This document shows positions 40,102-48,253 of a stretch of 64,000 bases of DNA, in pieces. The DNA lies in the NCBI RefSeq assembly GCF_021353235.1, contig NZ_JAJTWT010000007.1, positions 124,001 through 188,000 of the forward strand, written 5' to 3'. Each line of letters begins with the position of its first letter. The first letter of the stretch is position 1. The DNA comes from Pelomonas caseinilytica. Its GTDB lineage: Bacteria > Pseudomonadota > Gammaproteobacteria > Burkholderiales > Burkholderiaceae_C. Below the pieces are notes generated by a model, which did no database searches, had not been told where the DNA came from, and saw only the letters and a list, made by a program, of their open reading frames with translations. The position numbers were made by a program, and so were the translations under genes.

Positions 40102-40118
40102 TGTCCCAGCCTGGAGCA
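40102..40118. promoter_or_regulatory. Activator site (17-bp dyad), divergent exaC / PQQ alcohol dehydrogenase region
   Basis: TGTCCCAGCCTGGAGCA, an imperfect palindrome. Related 17-mers are at 49302-49318, 51634-51650 and 59018-59034, each near a sigma-54 promoter. It lies between the two divergent promoters and could serve both. It sits inside the 341-bp gap between the genes. Confidence 0.6.
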
Positions 40119-40242
40119 ATGCGGCACAGCGCGTGACACCCGCCGCGGCGGGCCCGCCCGCCAGCGGCCAGGGCCCCTCGCCCGCAGGTACGGCGGCTCG
40201 GCGGCGCCGCCGCGGACTGCTCCATCCCGCCGCGATGGCGAC

Positions 40243-40258
40243 TGGCATGGAGCTTGCG
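40243..40258 (+). promoter_or_regulatory. Sigma-54 promoter for the PQQ alcohol dehydrogenase gene
   Basis: TGGCATGGAGCTTGCG, with GG-N10-GC spacing and good -24 (TGGCA) and -12 (TTGC) elements. The ATG is 67 nt downstream. Confidence 0.7.
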
Positions 40259-40324
40259 CCGTCGCCCCGCATCCGAACGCCACGCTCGCACGGCGGCGGA
40301 CATCCATCAACAACGGAGACAACC

Positions 40325-42073
40325 ATGCAACTCAAGCCCCTCGTCGCCCTGCTCGCCCCGGTCTTCGGCCTGCTGGCCGCCACCGGCGCGCCGGCCGCCG
40401 TGACGGACCAGATGATCGAAGCCTCGTCCAAGTCGGGCCAGGAAGTCCTGTCCTGGGGCCTGGGCACCCAGGGCCAGCGCCATTCGCCGCTCAAGCAGAT
40501 CAACGCCGGCAACGCCGCCAAGCTGGTGCCCGCCTGGGCCTTCTCCTTCGGCGGCGAGAAGCAGCGCGGCCAGGAGTCGCAGCCGCTGATCCATAACGGC
40601 AAGATGTTCGTGACCGCGTCCTACTCGCGCATCTTCGCGCTGGACGCCGCCACCGGCCAGAAGCTGTGGAAGTACGAGCACCGCCTGCCCGAGGGCATCA
40701 TGCCCTGCTGCGACGTGGTCAACCGCGGCGCGGCCCTGTACGACAACCTCGTCATCTTCGCCACGCTCGACGCCCAGCTCGTCGCCCTGGACCAGGCCAC
40801 GGGCGACGTGGTCTGGAAGGAGAAGATCGACGACTACGCCGCCGGCTACTCCGCCACCGCCGCGCCCATCATCGCCAACGGCCTGCTGCTGACGGGCGTG
40901 TCGGGCGGCGAGTTCGGCGTGGTGGGCCGCGTGGAGGCGCGCGACCCGCGCACGGGCAAGATGGTCTGGAGCCGCCCCACGGTGGAAGGCCACATGGGCT
41001 ACACCTGGGACAAGAACGGCAAGAAGACCGAGAACGGCGTCTCCGGCACGCCGGGCAAGAGCTGGCCGGGCGACCTCTGGAAGACCGGCGGCGCGGCCAC
41101 CTGGCTGGGCGGCACCTACGACCCCAAGACGGGCCTGGCCTACTTCGGCACCGGCAACCCGGCGCCGTGGAACAGCCATCTGCGCCAGGGCGACAACCTG
41201 TTCAGCTGCTCCACCGTCGCCATCGACGTGAAGACCGGCCAGATCAAGTGGCACTACCAGGGCACGCCCAACGACGGCTGGGACTTCGACGGCGTCAACG
41301 AGTTCATCACCTTCGACATGGACGGCAAGCGCATGGGCGCCAAGGCCGACCGCAACGGCTACTTCTACGTGCTGGACGCCACCAACGGCCAGCTCGCCAA
41401 CGCCTTCCCCTTCGTCAAGAAGATCACCTGGGCCTCGGGCATCGACCTGAAGACCGGCCGCCCCAATTTCATCCCCGAGAACCGCCCCGGCGACCCGACG
41501 GCCGCGGCCGACGGCAAGAAGGGCAACTCGGTGTTCTCCGCGCCCTCCTTCCTGGGCGGCAAGAACCAGATGCCCATGGCCTACAGCCCCGACACCAAGC
41601 TCTTCTACGTGCCCGCCAACGAATGGGGCATGGAGATCTGGAACGAGCCCATCGCCTACAAGAAGGGCGCGGCCTACCTCGGCGCCGGCTTCACCATCAG
41701 GACGCTCAACGACGACTACATCGGTGCCATGCGCGCCATCGACCCCAAGACCGGCAAGATCGTCTGGGAAGTGAAGAACGGCGCGCCGCTGTGGGGCGGC
41801 GTGCTGACCACCGCCGGCAACCTCGTGTTCTGGGGCACGCCCGAGGGCTGGCTCAAGGCCGCGGACGCCAAGACCGGCAAGGTCGTCTGGCAGTTCCAGA
41901 CCGGCTCGGGCGTGGTCGCGCCGCCGGTGTCGTGGCAGCAGAACGGCGAGCAGTACATCGGCGTCGTCTCCGGCTGGGGCGGCGCAGTGCCGCTGTGGGG
42001 CGGGGACGTGGCCAAGAAGGTCAACTACCTGGAGCAGGGCGGCATGGTCTGGGTCTTCAAACTCTCCAAGTAA
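40325..42073 (+). CDS. PQQ-dependent alcohol dehydrogenase, predicted lanthanide type
   Basis: 582 residues. Signal peptide (residues 1-25), eight-bladed propeller of W-motifs ([36 protein letters not shown]). The vicinal Cys pair that touches PQQ is MPCCD (128-129). The catalytic region reads [11 protein letters not shown]: Asp320 is the catalytic base, and the extra Asp322 two residues on is the mark of lanthanide enzymes (XoxF, PedH); calcium enzymes have Ala or Ser there. It oxidises alcohols in the periplasm and passes electrons to a cytochrome c (see 51733). Confidence 0.92.
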   Translation: MQLKPLVALLAPVFGLLAATGAPAAVTDQMIEASSKSGQEVLSWGLGTQGQRHSPLKQINAGNAAKLVPAWAFSFGGEKQRGQESQPLIHNGKMFVTASYSRIFALDAATGQKLWKYEHRLPEGIMPCCDVVNRGAALYDNLVIFATLDAQLVALDQATGDVVWKEKIDDYAAGYSATAAPIIANGLLLTGVSGGEFGVVGRVEARDPRTGKMVWSRPTVEGHMGYTWDKNGKKTENGVSGTPGKSWPGDLWKTGGAATWLGGTYDPKTGLAYFGTGNPAPWNSHLRQGDNLFSCSTVAIDVKTGQIKWHYQGTPNDGWDFDGVNEFITFDMDGKRMGAKADRNGYFYVLDATNGQLANAFPFVKKITWASGIDLKTGRPNFIPENRPGDPTAAADGKKGNSVFSAPSFLGGKNQMPMAYSPDTKLFYVPANEWGMEIWNEPIAYKKGAAYLGAGFTIRTLNDDYIGAMRAIDPKTGKIVWEVKNGAPLWGGVLTTAGNLVFWGTPEGWLKAADAKTGKVVWQFQTGSGVVAPPVSWQQNGEQYIGVVSGWGGAVPLWGGDVAKKVNYLEQGGMVWVFKLSK

Positions 42074-42095
42074 GCGGCCATGCCCTGAACTGAAA

Positions 42096-42118
42096 GCGCC
42101 GGCCCGCGCGGCCGGCGC
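42096..42118 (+). terminator. Stem-loop between the alcohol dehydrogenase and HiPIP genes
   Basis: GCGCCGGCC-CGCGC-GGCCGGCGC, a perfect 9-bp GC stem with a 5-nt loop and no T-run. It may attenuate or protect the 3' end of the dehydrogenase mRNA rather than end transcription fully. Confidence 0.5.
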
Positions 42119-42144
42119 CTCTGTCATTCCCGAGGTCTTTCCCC

Positions 42145-42450
42145 ATGCAACCCAACCGCCGCATCTTCATCTTCCAGGCCACGACGGCCTGCCTGGCCGT
42201 CCCGGCCATTGCCCAGACCGCCCCGGTCGACGAGACCAGCGACACCGCCGTCGCCCTCGGCTACAAGCACGACACGGCCCTGGTCGACACCGCCAAGTTC
42301 CCCAAGCACCAGGCCAGCCAGCACTGCGCCAACTGCCAGTTCTGGCAGGCCAAGCCCACCGATGCGTGGAGCCACTGCGCGATGTTCGGGCGCAAGGCGC
42401 AGGTGGCGAACAAGGGGTGGTGCAATGCTTGGGTCAAGGCGCCGGGCTGA
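42145..42450 (+). CDS. High-potential iron-sulfur protein (HiPIP)
   Basis: 101 residues. Twin-arginine signal (NRRIFIFQATTACLAVPAIA) and the HiPIP cluster ligands Cys61, Cys64, Cys78 and Cys93 (HCANCQFW, SHCAMF, GWCNAW). It carries one 4Fe-4S cluster and moves single electrons in the periplasm. Placed 72 nt after the PQQ alcohol dehydrogenase, it may serve as an extra electron carrier for that enzyme or for the bc1/oxidase chain. Confidence 0.93.
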   Translation: MQPNRRIFIFQATTACLAVPAIAQTAPVDETSDTAVALGYKHDTALVDTAKFPKHQASQHCANCQFWQAKPTDAWSHCAMFGRKAQVANKGWCNAWVKAPG

Positions 42451-42660
42451 GCCGAGTTGGGCGGCGGGGCGGGGCCGGCCGGCAAGCACTTCCGCTGAGG
42501 AGTGGTGCCGGCTTTAGGCTGACGGCGGAAGTTCGTCGAGGTCGGCTTTGCGGCAAAGGCCGCTATCGAAAACGCCCTGGACCTTCTGGCCCACGGCTTC
42601 GTGGGCGCCAAGATTGCGGGTGCGAATCATCAACCTGCAAGCCCGCGAAAGGGGAAGCCC

Positions 42661-42702
42661 ATGGACGAGATTACCCGAGTCGGCGTCGAGCTGTCCAAGC
42701 AC
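42661..42702 (+). pseudogene. N-terminal remnant of an IS110-family transposase
   Basis: From the ATG at 42661 the frame reads MDEITRVGVELSKH, matching the start of IS110/IS1111 DEDD transposases (ITRVGVDLAK, with the first catalytic Asp replaced by Glu here). The match stops exactly where the palindromic repeat at 42703 begins. The 200 bp before it (42455-42660) may be the element's end but I cannot confirm this; nothing else is seen between HiPIP and this point. Confidence 0.5.
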
Positions 42703-42791
42703 GGTAGGTTGGTGTGAACGCAGCGAACCCCAATGAATTCGGTCGATCCTGACGTTGGGGTTCGCAGGCTCACCCCCAACCTGCCGAGCTA
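42703..42791. repeat. GGTAGGTTGG palindromic repeat, copy A
   Basis: An 89-bp unit starting GGTAGGTTGGTGTGAACG and ending CCAACCTGCCGAGCTA. Internal arms AGCGAACCCCAA and TTGGGGTTCGC can pair. Copy B at 44644-44731 is closely similar, and a partial third copy starts at 45602. The last three bases are the stop codon of the minus-strand gene at 42789. Confidence 0.8.
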
Positions 42792-43550
42792 GCGCGCCTC
42801 CATCAGCGGCCGGAGGGGCTGAAGGGAGGCCGGATTCCGAAGTTGGCTTGACACAGCCTGACCTTCTAGCGCCTCAACGCCGTCACCGCATGCTTCCCAT
42901 TCGGCCGGGTTGTATGGGAACTCAATGAACAAGTGATGCGGCGGGCGCAGGGAGACTTGCGACCAGACAAAGTTGCGCCCTGAGCAGTTGGGTTTGGTGC
43001 TTTGAATGACTTCTGCGAGGGCCTCATTCAGCGCATCGAGTGCTCCGGGCTTGAATAGGGACGCCATGGTGAGTTCTACGTTGGACTGAAGGTCAAAGAC
43101 AAGCAGCTGGATATCGTGTTGCGGCCTCGCAAGGCCCCGCCATTCAGAGATGCGCCGAAAGGTGATGTACTGGCCAAACGCCTCTGCCGGTTCGACGATC
43201 GATTGATTGGTCTCGCACGCCGAAAAATTAGAGTTCCTGGCAAGGAAGGTGACAATCTTTCTGTCTGGCAGCTTGAGGAGCTCGTCGATGCGAGACGACA
43301 CGCATTCAGCCAGGAGCTCCACCGACTTCTTGCGGAGCCAAGCGTTGACGCGATCGAACTGACCCAGCTTCGAGCCAACCATGACCGGGTACGCCCACTC
43401 GACATTGCTGAGTTCAGCGCTAGATTGCGTTGACCGCGCTATTGCGTAGCTTGCCGTGCGGTACATGATCGGCGTACCGGGCTCAGCCGACGAAGCCGTA
43501 GTTAACAGCGAGAGGGCGAGTGCCAAGAGCGGCTTTACGTGGCTTCGCAT
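42789..43550 (-). CDS. Secreted hypothetical protein
   Basis: 253 residues with a signal peptide (VKPLLALALSLLTTASSA). The mature part has about 35 % hydrophilic residues and four Cys; the order of segments (ELSNVEWAYPVMVG, LLVFDLQSNVELTMASLFKPGALDAL, LFIEFPYNPAEWEACGDGV) faintly resembles DUF3298/RsiV-like periplasmic domains. Base composition is lower in GC than the flanking PQQ genes, suggesting recent arrival. Its stop codon is provided by the adjacent palindromic repeat. Confidence 0.6.
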   Translation of the reverse strand: MRSHVKPLLALALSLLTTASSAEPGTPIMYRTASYAIARSTQSSAELSNVEWAYPVMVGSKLGQFDRVNAWLRKKSVELLAECVSSRIDELLKLPDRKIVTFLARNSNFSACETNQSIVEPAEAFGQYITFRRISEWRGLARPQHDIQLLVFDLQSNVELTMASLFKPGALDALNEALAEVIQSTKPNCSGRNFVWSQVSLRPPHHLFIEFPYNPAEWEACGDGVEALEGQAVSSQLRNPASLQPLRPLMEAR

Positions 43551-43629
43551 TGATGTGGACCTTATATGGCACCTAACGCCGATCTCAGCGGACGGCGCAG
43601 CCGTCCGATGCAGCGGGGGGGGTTAGCCA

Positions 43630-44091
43630 TCATTTCAGCCTCGCAATCAGGCTTTGCATGTGGCCGCTCCACGCTGGGAATGCCTTCCTGTTCTCTTGCC
43701 ACAGCTCCCGAAGCTCGGACTTGGGACCGTTCAAAACGCGTGACACTGCCTTCACCGCGACAGGAGCGATCTTTGCGATTTCGGCCTTTTGTTGCCGCTC
43801 CAGCCAAGACGACAGTTCCTTCGGCAGAAATCTTGACGGCTTGCCTTTCGATGCCGCAACAACCTCTGCTGCTGCAACGGCCATCGAGCACTCCGGAGCT
43901 TCGAGATACCCATCGGTTAGCGCCGCGTTGAGCGTGACCAAAATGAACTCTGGACCGTTGGAACCAGCACATTGACTGGCCCAGTCCATCGCATCATCGT
44001 TGCTGAAGCTATCCGACTCCCACGCGCCTGCTCGGACGTGCGGAAGGAATGTCGATGTTGCGGCGAGAAGCAAAAGATCGCGACGGTTCAT
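43630..44091 (-). CDS. DUF4259-like secreted protein
   Basis: 153 residues. Possible twin-arginine signal (MNRRDLLLLAATSTFLPHVRA). The mature start GAWESDSFSNDDAMDWASQC is the DUF4259 signature (xWxxxxFxNDDAxDW), followed by AAAEVVAASKGKPS. The function of the family is unknown; it is frequent in accessory regions. GC is lower than in neighbouring genes. Same strand as the previous hypothetical, 79 bp apart. Confidence 0.7.
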   Translation of the reverse strand: MNRRDLLLLAATSTFLPHVRAGAWESDSFSNDDAMDWASQCAGSNGPEFILVTLNAALTDGYLEAPECSMAVAAAEVVAASKGKPSRFLPKELSSWLERQQKAEIAKIAPVAVKAVSRVLNGPKSELRELWQENRKAFPAWSGHMQSLIARLK

Positions 44092-44264
44092 GCGTGGCTA
44101 TACAAGATGGCTTCGTGACGTCGGGCGGCCCGACCCCTGCGATGCGGTAGGTTGCCGGAGCGAATCCCGTAGAGCTACACCCGGGCACCCCCAGTCGGTC
44201 TGCCGGGGCGTTGCAGGTGAGCAAGGAGTCGCGCCATGGGCAAGGAATCTAGCACCTTGTTCCG

Positions 44265-44641
44265 CGGCATCACTGCCAGCTTTCCAACTCCAACGTCCGC
44301 GAGCCCCCCACCAGCATCGGCGAGGTGGACGGCTCGTTGCGTTCCAGCTTCACGAGGCCGACGCCGCGGCAGTACCACTCCACCGTGGTCAGCGGCTGGT
44401 CGCGGTAGCCGCTGATGGGGTCGACGAAGATCTTCACCGTCGCGCTGCCGCGCACGCGCAGGCAGGGCGAGAAGCGGCCCGCGGGCACCTGCACGGCATC
44501 CGCCACCGCCTCGATCTCGTAGGTCATCGGGATGCGGGATGGCTGTGCTTGATCTCGCGCGGGTACTCCGCCGTGCGCATCAGCAGATAGGCCGTCGTCG
44601 GCGCCTGCCATTGCGTGCCCACCGCGAACGGCGCCTTCAGC
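44265..44641 (-). pseudogene. Duplicated 3' fragment of the lipoprotein gene at 45661
   Basis: 377 bp almost identical to 45656-46033. A single missing G (GCGGGATGG here, GCGGGGATGG in the parent) breaks the frame, and there is no start region, so it is a dead copy. Several substitutions show that the copies have begun to diverge. It abuts repeat copy B at 44644. Confidence 0.85.
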
Positions 44642-44643
44642 GA

Positions 44644-44731
44644 GGTAGGTTGGGGTGAATATCGTGAACCCCAACGAATCCGGTCGACCGTGATGTTGGG
44701 ATTCTCGGGCGCACTCCAACCTACCGAGCTA
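44644..44731. repeat. GGTAGGTTGG palindromic repeat, copy B
   Basis: 88 bp, GGTAGGTTGGGGTGAATATC at the left and CCAACCTACCGAGCTA at the right, arms complementary. Related to copy A (42703-42791). It lies between the duplicated fragment and the toxin-antitoxin genes. Confidence 0.8.
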
Positions 44732-44831
44732 GATTCCTGCCCATGGCCCGACATCACGAAGCCATCTTGTCTAGGCATCAGAGAGGTAGTGCAGCCGTCC
44801 CGAACCATCTCCTGCCTTGATGCGTGATGTA

Positions 44832-44846
44832 TGATGCCGAGCATCA
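44832..44846. promoter_or_regulatory. Probable VapB operator
   Basis: Perfect palindrome TGATGC-CGA-GCATCA, 21 bp before the antitoxin start, overlapping a TATGAT-like -10. VapBC complexes repress their own operon through such dyads. Confidence 0.55.
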
Positions 44847-44867
44847 CCAAGCCCTTGGAGGGATGCC

Positions 44868-45101
44868 GTGCGGACGACTCTTGCCATTGACGACGACATC
44901 TTGGCTGCGGCCAAGCACCTCGCGGAGCGAGAGCACAAGAGCGTGGGAGAGGTGATCTCGGCACTCGCGCGCCAAGGGTTGGCTCGCAGCACGCGAGGTA
45001 GCAAGACGGAACGCAACGGGATACCGCTGCTGCCGAGTCGCAAGGCGGCCGTGCCCGTAACGCTGGAACTCGTGAACCAACTCCGCGACGAGCAGCCGTG
45101 A
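44868..45101 (+). CDS. vapB: VapB-type antitoxin
   Basis: 77 residues from a GTG with GGAG upstream. N-terminal ribbon-helix-helix (MRTTLAIDDDILAAAKHLAE and SVGEVISALARQGL) and a C-terminal arm (IPLLPSRKAAVPVTLELVNQLRDE) that would sit in the toxin active site. Its stop overlaps the toxin start (GTGA). It binds DNA with the toxin to control the operon. Confidence 0.88.
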   Translation: MRTTLAIDDDILAAAKHLAEREHKSVGEVISALARQGLARSTRGSKTERNGIPLLPSRKAAVPVTLELVNQLRDEQP

Positions 45102-45529
45102 TTCGCTATCTGCTTGATGTGAATGTGCTCATTGCGCTCATCGACCCGGCGCACGTCCAACACGATCAAGTCCATGAGTGGTTTGGGCGAGTTGGGCACA
45201 AGGCGTTTGCCACCTGCCCCATCACCGAGAACGGGCTGCTCCGGATCGTTGGCCATCCCAAGTACCCGAACTGTCCTGGCCCGCCGAGCGCAGTTGCAAG
45301 TGCCTTGTCTGCCATTCGCGACTTACCAGGCCATGCGTTCTGGCCCGACAGCGTCAGCCTCGTGGAGAGCAACTTGGTCGATTCAACACTGCTATCGAGC
45401 CACAGCCGCGTGACTGATAGCTACCTGCTGGCGCTCGCGAGGGCGAACAAGGGCAAGCTCGCGACCATGGACCAGAAGTTGGCCACGGAAGTAGTCGCCG
45501 AAGGGAAAACCGCGCTCGCACTGCTGTAA
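45098..45529 (+). CDS. vapC: VapC-type PIN-domain toxin ribonuclease
   Basis: 143 residues from a GTG. PIN fold with LLDVNVLIALIDP (Asp7), an acidic CPITENGLLRI (Glu), TDSYLLALARANKGKLATMD (Asp residues): the usual acidic quartet for Mg-dependent RNA cleavage. Likely cuts tRNA or rRNA loops. The module lies between a gene-fragment duplication and two repeats, consistent with horizontal gain. Confidence 0.9.
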   Translation: MIRYLLDVNVLIALIDPAHVQHDQVHEWFGRVGHKAFATCPITENGLLRIVGHPKYPNCPGPPSAVASALSAIRDLPGHAFWPDSVSLVESNLVDSTLLSSHSRVTDSYLLALARANKGKLATMDQKLATEVVAEGKTALALL

Positions 45530-45660
45530 CGCCGAGCGCTGATGCCCAATCACTCGCTCAACCCCAACCCGCTACGGCAGGCGCTGCAAGGCCGGCCAGT
45601 GCGGTAGGTTGGGGTGTTCTCCATCTTTCGCCTCGGCAGTTCCAGCCCCCCGCCCCGGCA

Positions 45661-46380
45661 TCACTGCCAGCTCTCCAACTCCATCGTCCGCGAGCCGCCC
45701 ACCAGCATCGGCGAGGTGGACGGCTCGTTGCGTTCCAGCTTCACGAGGCCGACGCCGCGGCAGTACCACTCCACCGTGGTCAGCGGCTGGTCGCGGTAGC
45801 CGCTGATGGGGTCGACGAAGATCTTCACCGTCGCGCTGCCGCGCACGCGCAGGCAGGGCGAGAAGCGGCCCGCCGGCACCTGCACGGCATCCGCCACCGC
45901 CTCGATCTCGTAGGTCATCGGGATGCGGGGATGGCTGTGCTTGATCTCGCGCGGGTACTCCGCCGTGCGCATCAGCAGATAGGCCGTCGTCGGCGCCTGC
46001 CATTGCGTGCCCACCGCGAACGGCGCCTTCAGCACGAAGCGGTCCTTGCCATCGGCCACCGGCTCGGCCTGCATGTCGCTCTTGCTGGCCACGCGCACGA
46101 TGCCGCTGGCGTCGGCGCGCAGCCAGTAGTTGATGCCGCTGTCGCTGCGCCTCACCCAGGCCGGCTGGTCGTCCAGCACCAGGGTCTCGCGGCCGAGGGT
46201 GCGCAGCGTCAGCGTCTCGCGCTCGGAGGCGTCGGCGCCGCTGCGCGTGGTGACGGTGTAGGTCCAGCGGTGGCCGGCCTCGAGCGGGAACCACGCCTCG
46301 CTCCCCGTGCCGGGCGAGCGCCCGCAACCCGCGAGCACGAGCAAGAGGGAGGCAGACAGGATGCGCGCGCGCATGTTCAT
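45661..46380 (-). CDS. Lipoprotein of the pqqB operon, function unknown
   Basis: 239 residues, lipobox LLLVLAGC (Cys near 19). The mature part reads WFPLEAGHRWTYTVTTRSGAD, VASKSDMQAEP, FAVGTQWQAPTTAYLL and FSPCLRVRGSATVKIFVDP ... VEWYCRGVGLVKLERNE. The opening resembles many bacterial proteins beginning with an FPL..G..W.Y motif, mostly of unknown role. It overlaps the upstream membrane protein gene by 4 nt and ends the five-gene pqqB operon. Its 3' part is duplicated at 44265-44641. Confidence 0.8.
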   Translation of the reverse strand: MNMRARILSASLLLVLAGCGRSPGTGSEAWFPLEAGHRWTYTVTTRSGADASERETLTLRTLGRETLVLDDQPAWVRRSDSGINYWLRADASGIVRVASKSDMQAEPVADGKDRFVLKAPFAVGTQWQAPTTAYLLMRTAEYPREIKHSHPRIPMTYEIEAVADAVQVPAGRFSPCLRVRGSATVKIFVDPISGYRDQPLTTVEWYCRGVGLVKLERNEPSTSPMLVGGSRTMELESWQ

Positions 46381-46868
46381 TTCTCGGGAAGTTGAGGGAG
46401 GGGCATGTCGCGCAGCTTGACCTGCTGTTCGTCGCTGCCCGGCCGCAGCCAGGACAGGCCCTTGCGCGGCTTGGCTTCGGCGGTGCCGAGCTGGCTGATG
46501 CCGTTGCGCACCTTCTTCAGGCCCTCGTTCAGCAGGCCGTGCAGGTCCTTGCTGTAGGGCAGCTGGTAGGCGCGCGGCTGCGGGGCGGGCTTGCCGTCCT
46601 CCACCGCGTTGACCCACACGTAGAGGGCACCGTCGCGCTTGGGGCCGGGCTCCTCGATGACGGCGGCCAGCAGCACGAAGCGCTCGGGCAGGGGGTCGCC
46701 GCCGGGCCAGCCCCACAGCGTGTGGATGGCGCCCTCGGCATAGAAGTAGAAGCCGCTCACCGCCACGACGAGCAGGCCGCGCAGCCAGGCCGGCCAGCGC
46801 GATTGCAGCAGGGCGAGAAGGCACAGCAGCAGCAGTGCGGCAAAGCTCAGGATGATGGGCAGGGTCAT
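46377..46868 (-). CDS. Small membrane protein of the pqqB operon, function unknown
   Basis: 163 residues. Two N-terminal membrane helices (LPIILSFAALLLLCLLALLQ and WLRGLLVVAVSGFYFYAEGA) and a soluble tail of about 100 residues with ALYVWVNAVEDGKPAPQPRAY and YQLPYSKDLHGLLNEGLKKV. No family recognised. It lies 6 bp after the ExbD-like gene and overlaps the lipoprotein gene, so it belongs to the same transcript as pqqB. Confidence 0.78.
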   Translation of the reverse strand: MTLPIILSFAALLLLCLLALLQSRWPAWLRGLLVVAVSGFYFYAEGAIHTLWGWPGGDPLPERFVLLAAVIEEPGPKRDGALYVWVNAVEDGKPAPQPRAYQLPYSKDLHGLLNEGLKKVRNGISQLGTAEAKPRKGLSWLRPGSDEQQVKLRDMPLPQLPEK

Positions 46869-46874
46869 GTCGAT

Positions 46875-47480
46875 TCAGGGCCTTTGCATCAGGCTCTTGG
46901 GCAGGGTGTTGACGTTGACGACGCTGCCGTCGGGCTGCAGCGTGAAGCGCACGGCGGTGGCCTCGTCGCCCTGGCGGGCGAGCTGGACGGTGCCGTAGAA
47001 GACGACGTCGGCCCGCGGGTTGACCTTGATGACCGTCACGGTCACCGGCACCGGCTGGCCGTCGTGGGACTGGTAGTACTGGGCGTTGACGACGAACTCG
47101 CCCGGCACGATGCCGCGGATGGTCACCACCTCCTGGCGGAAGGGGCTCTGGATCTTCTGGCCGTTGATGATGGTGGACGCATTGCCCTCGCCGCGGTCGT
47201 CGCGGTCCAGGTACATGAGCCCGGCTTCGCGCTGGCGGAACCACACCAGGTTGCCGCCGGGGTCCTGCACCCAGGTGTCGATGTCGTCGGGGCTGTTGTC
47301 GGGCCAGGCCACGTTGATGAGGTACTCGGCCTTGGAGGGCACGTCGCCCGCCTTGGTGGCACGCGGGTTCATGGCCAGCAGCGCGACGATGAAGCAGAAG
47401 ACGAAGCCGATCAGCAGGTTGAACAGCATGTCGTAGAAGGGGTCGACCTCCGCCTCCCGCGAGCTGCGGCGCCTCCTCAT
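46875..47480 (-). CDS. ExbD-like membrane protein with a DUF2135-like periplasmic domain
   Basis: 201 residues. A short basic cytoplasmic start (MRRRRSSREAEVDPFYDMLF) runs into one membrane helix (NLLIGFVFCFIVALLAM), as in ExbD/TolR, with Asp residues at the helix start. The periplasmic part (DIDTWVQDPGGNLVWFRQRE, YLDRDDRGEGN, VVTIRGIVPGEFVVNAQYY, VPVTVTVIKVNPRADVVFYG) looks like the DUF2135/YfaP beta-sandwich rather than the usual ExbD domain. Coupled (ATGA) to the ExbB-like gene. Confidence 0.78.
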   Translation of the reverse strand: MRRRRSSREAEVDPFYDMLFNLLIGFVFCFIVALLAMNPRATKAGDVPSKAEYLINVAWPDNSPDDIDTWVQDPGGNLVWFRQREAGLMYLDRDDRGEGNASTIINGQKIQSPFRQEVVTIRGIVPGEFVVNAQYYQSHDGQPVPVTVTVIKVNPRADVVFYGTVQLARQGDEATAVRFTLQPDGSVVNVNTLPKSLMQRP

Positions 47481-48253
47481 ACGGGGTCCGCTCCCGCGGG
47501 CCGAGCGCTGGGCCGCTCCCGAGCCGGCCCGCACTGGCGATGTGCTTGCGGCTCGACGCCGCAAGCATCGCCGTCCCCTCGGGGGACCGGCCAAGGCTCG
47601 CCTTGGACGAGGGGCAGCGCGGTCCTTTGGATGTCGGCCACCAGCGCGTCGGCGAAGCGGTCCAGCCGCGTCAGCTGCAGGCCGAGCAGGATGTTGCCCA
47701 CCAGCCCGACCATGGTCGTCAGCAGGGCCACGCCCAGGCCGGCCGTCAGGCTGCGCAGCAGCTCCTGCGACTGCGCCGGGTCGAAGCTCTGCATGCGGCC
47801 GATGGCCAGCGCCAGCATCGAGAAGCCGATGACCTTGCCCAGCAGCCCGAGCTTGAGCTGGATGCCGTTGACCCACCAGGCCGTGCCGTGCGGCCCGTGG
47901 CTGAGCTCCACCAGCAGGTCGGCGGCGGTGCCGGCGTCGCAGCGCAGGGCTGCTTCGTAGTCGGCCGCCCAGTTGCGCTCGCCGATGCGGGCCTGCAGCG
48001 GCTGGGCCAGCAGCAGGCGCTGGCGCTGCAGCTCGCGCGAGCGCTGGCCGCACCACAGCGTGGAGCACAGGAAGACGGCGATGATGATCAGGGTCAGCCC
48101 GGTGGGGTCGGCCCCGAGCAGTAGGGCCCAGACGCCGCGCACGCCCAGCAGCCAGGTGCAGAAGGCCAGGCCGCCGCACAGCGTCAGCCACTCCAGCCAT
48201 AACGGTTCGGCCGGGCGGCGCGACGCGGCAGGGGGCAGGGTCGGTGCGTTCAC
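47477..48253 (-). CDS. MotA/TolQ/ExbB-like proton channel protein
   Basis: 258 residues from a GTG that overlaps the pqqB stop (GTGA). Membrane helices near 23-48, 54-70, 135-155 and 170-192; the conserved ExbB/TolQ segment is SLTAGLGVALLTTMVGLVGNILLG followed by the cytoplasmic LDRFADALVADIQR. With the ExbD-like partner it should form a proton-driven motor. The last 40 or so residues (VPRGDGDACGVEPQAHRQCG and on) are encoded by an intergenic-type repeat and are unlike any ExbB tail. Confidence 0.82.
   Translation of the reverse strand: MNAPTLPPAASRRPAEPLWLEWLTLCGGLAFCTWLLGVRGVWALLLGADPTGLTLIIIAVFLCSTLWCGQRSRELQRQRLLLAQPLQARIGERNWAADYEAALRCDAGTAADLLVELSHGPHGTAWWVNGIQLKLGLLGKVIGFSMLALAIGRMQSFDPAQSQELLRSLTAGLGVALLTTMVGLVGNILLGLQLTRLDRFADALVADIQRTALPLVQGEPWPVPRGDGDACGVEPQAHRQCGPARERPSARPAGADPV
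47493..47590. repeat. GC-rich palindromic repeat, diverged third copy, inside the ExbB-like gene end
   Basis: Same family as 8824-9123. The main stem-loop is 47536-47572; compared with the two earlier copies, GCAAGCGG/CCGCTTGC has become GCTTGCGG/CCGCAAGC, so two pairs changed on both sides and pairing is kept. Confidence 0.85.

Noticed and set aside
47477-48253. ExbB-like pair considered as a Zorya-type defence motor
   Set aside because: No OmpA-like peptidoglycan-binding domain, helicase or nuclease partner; the neighbours are PQQ genes.
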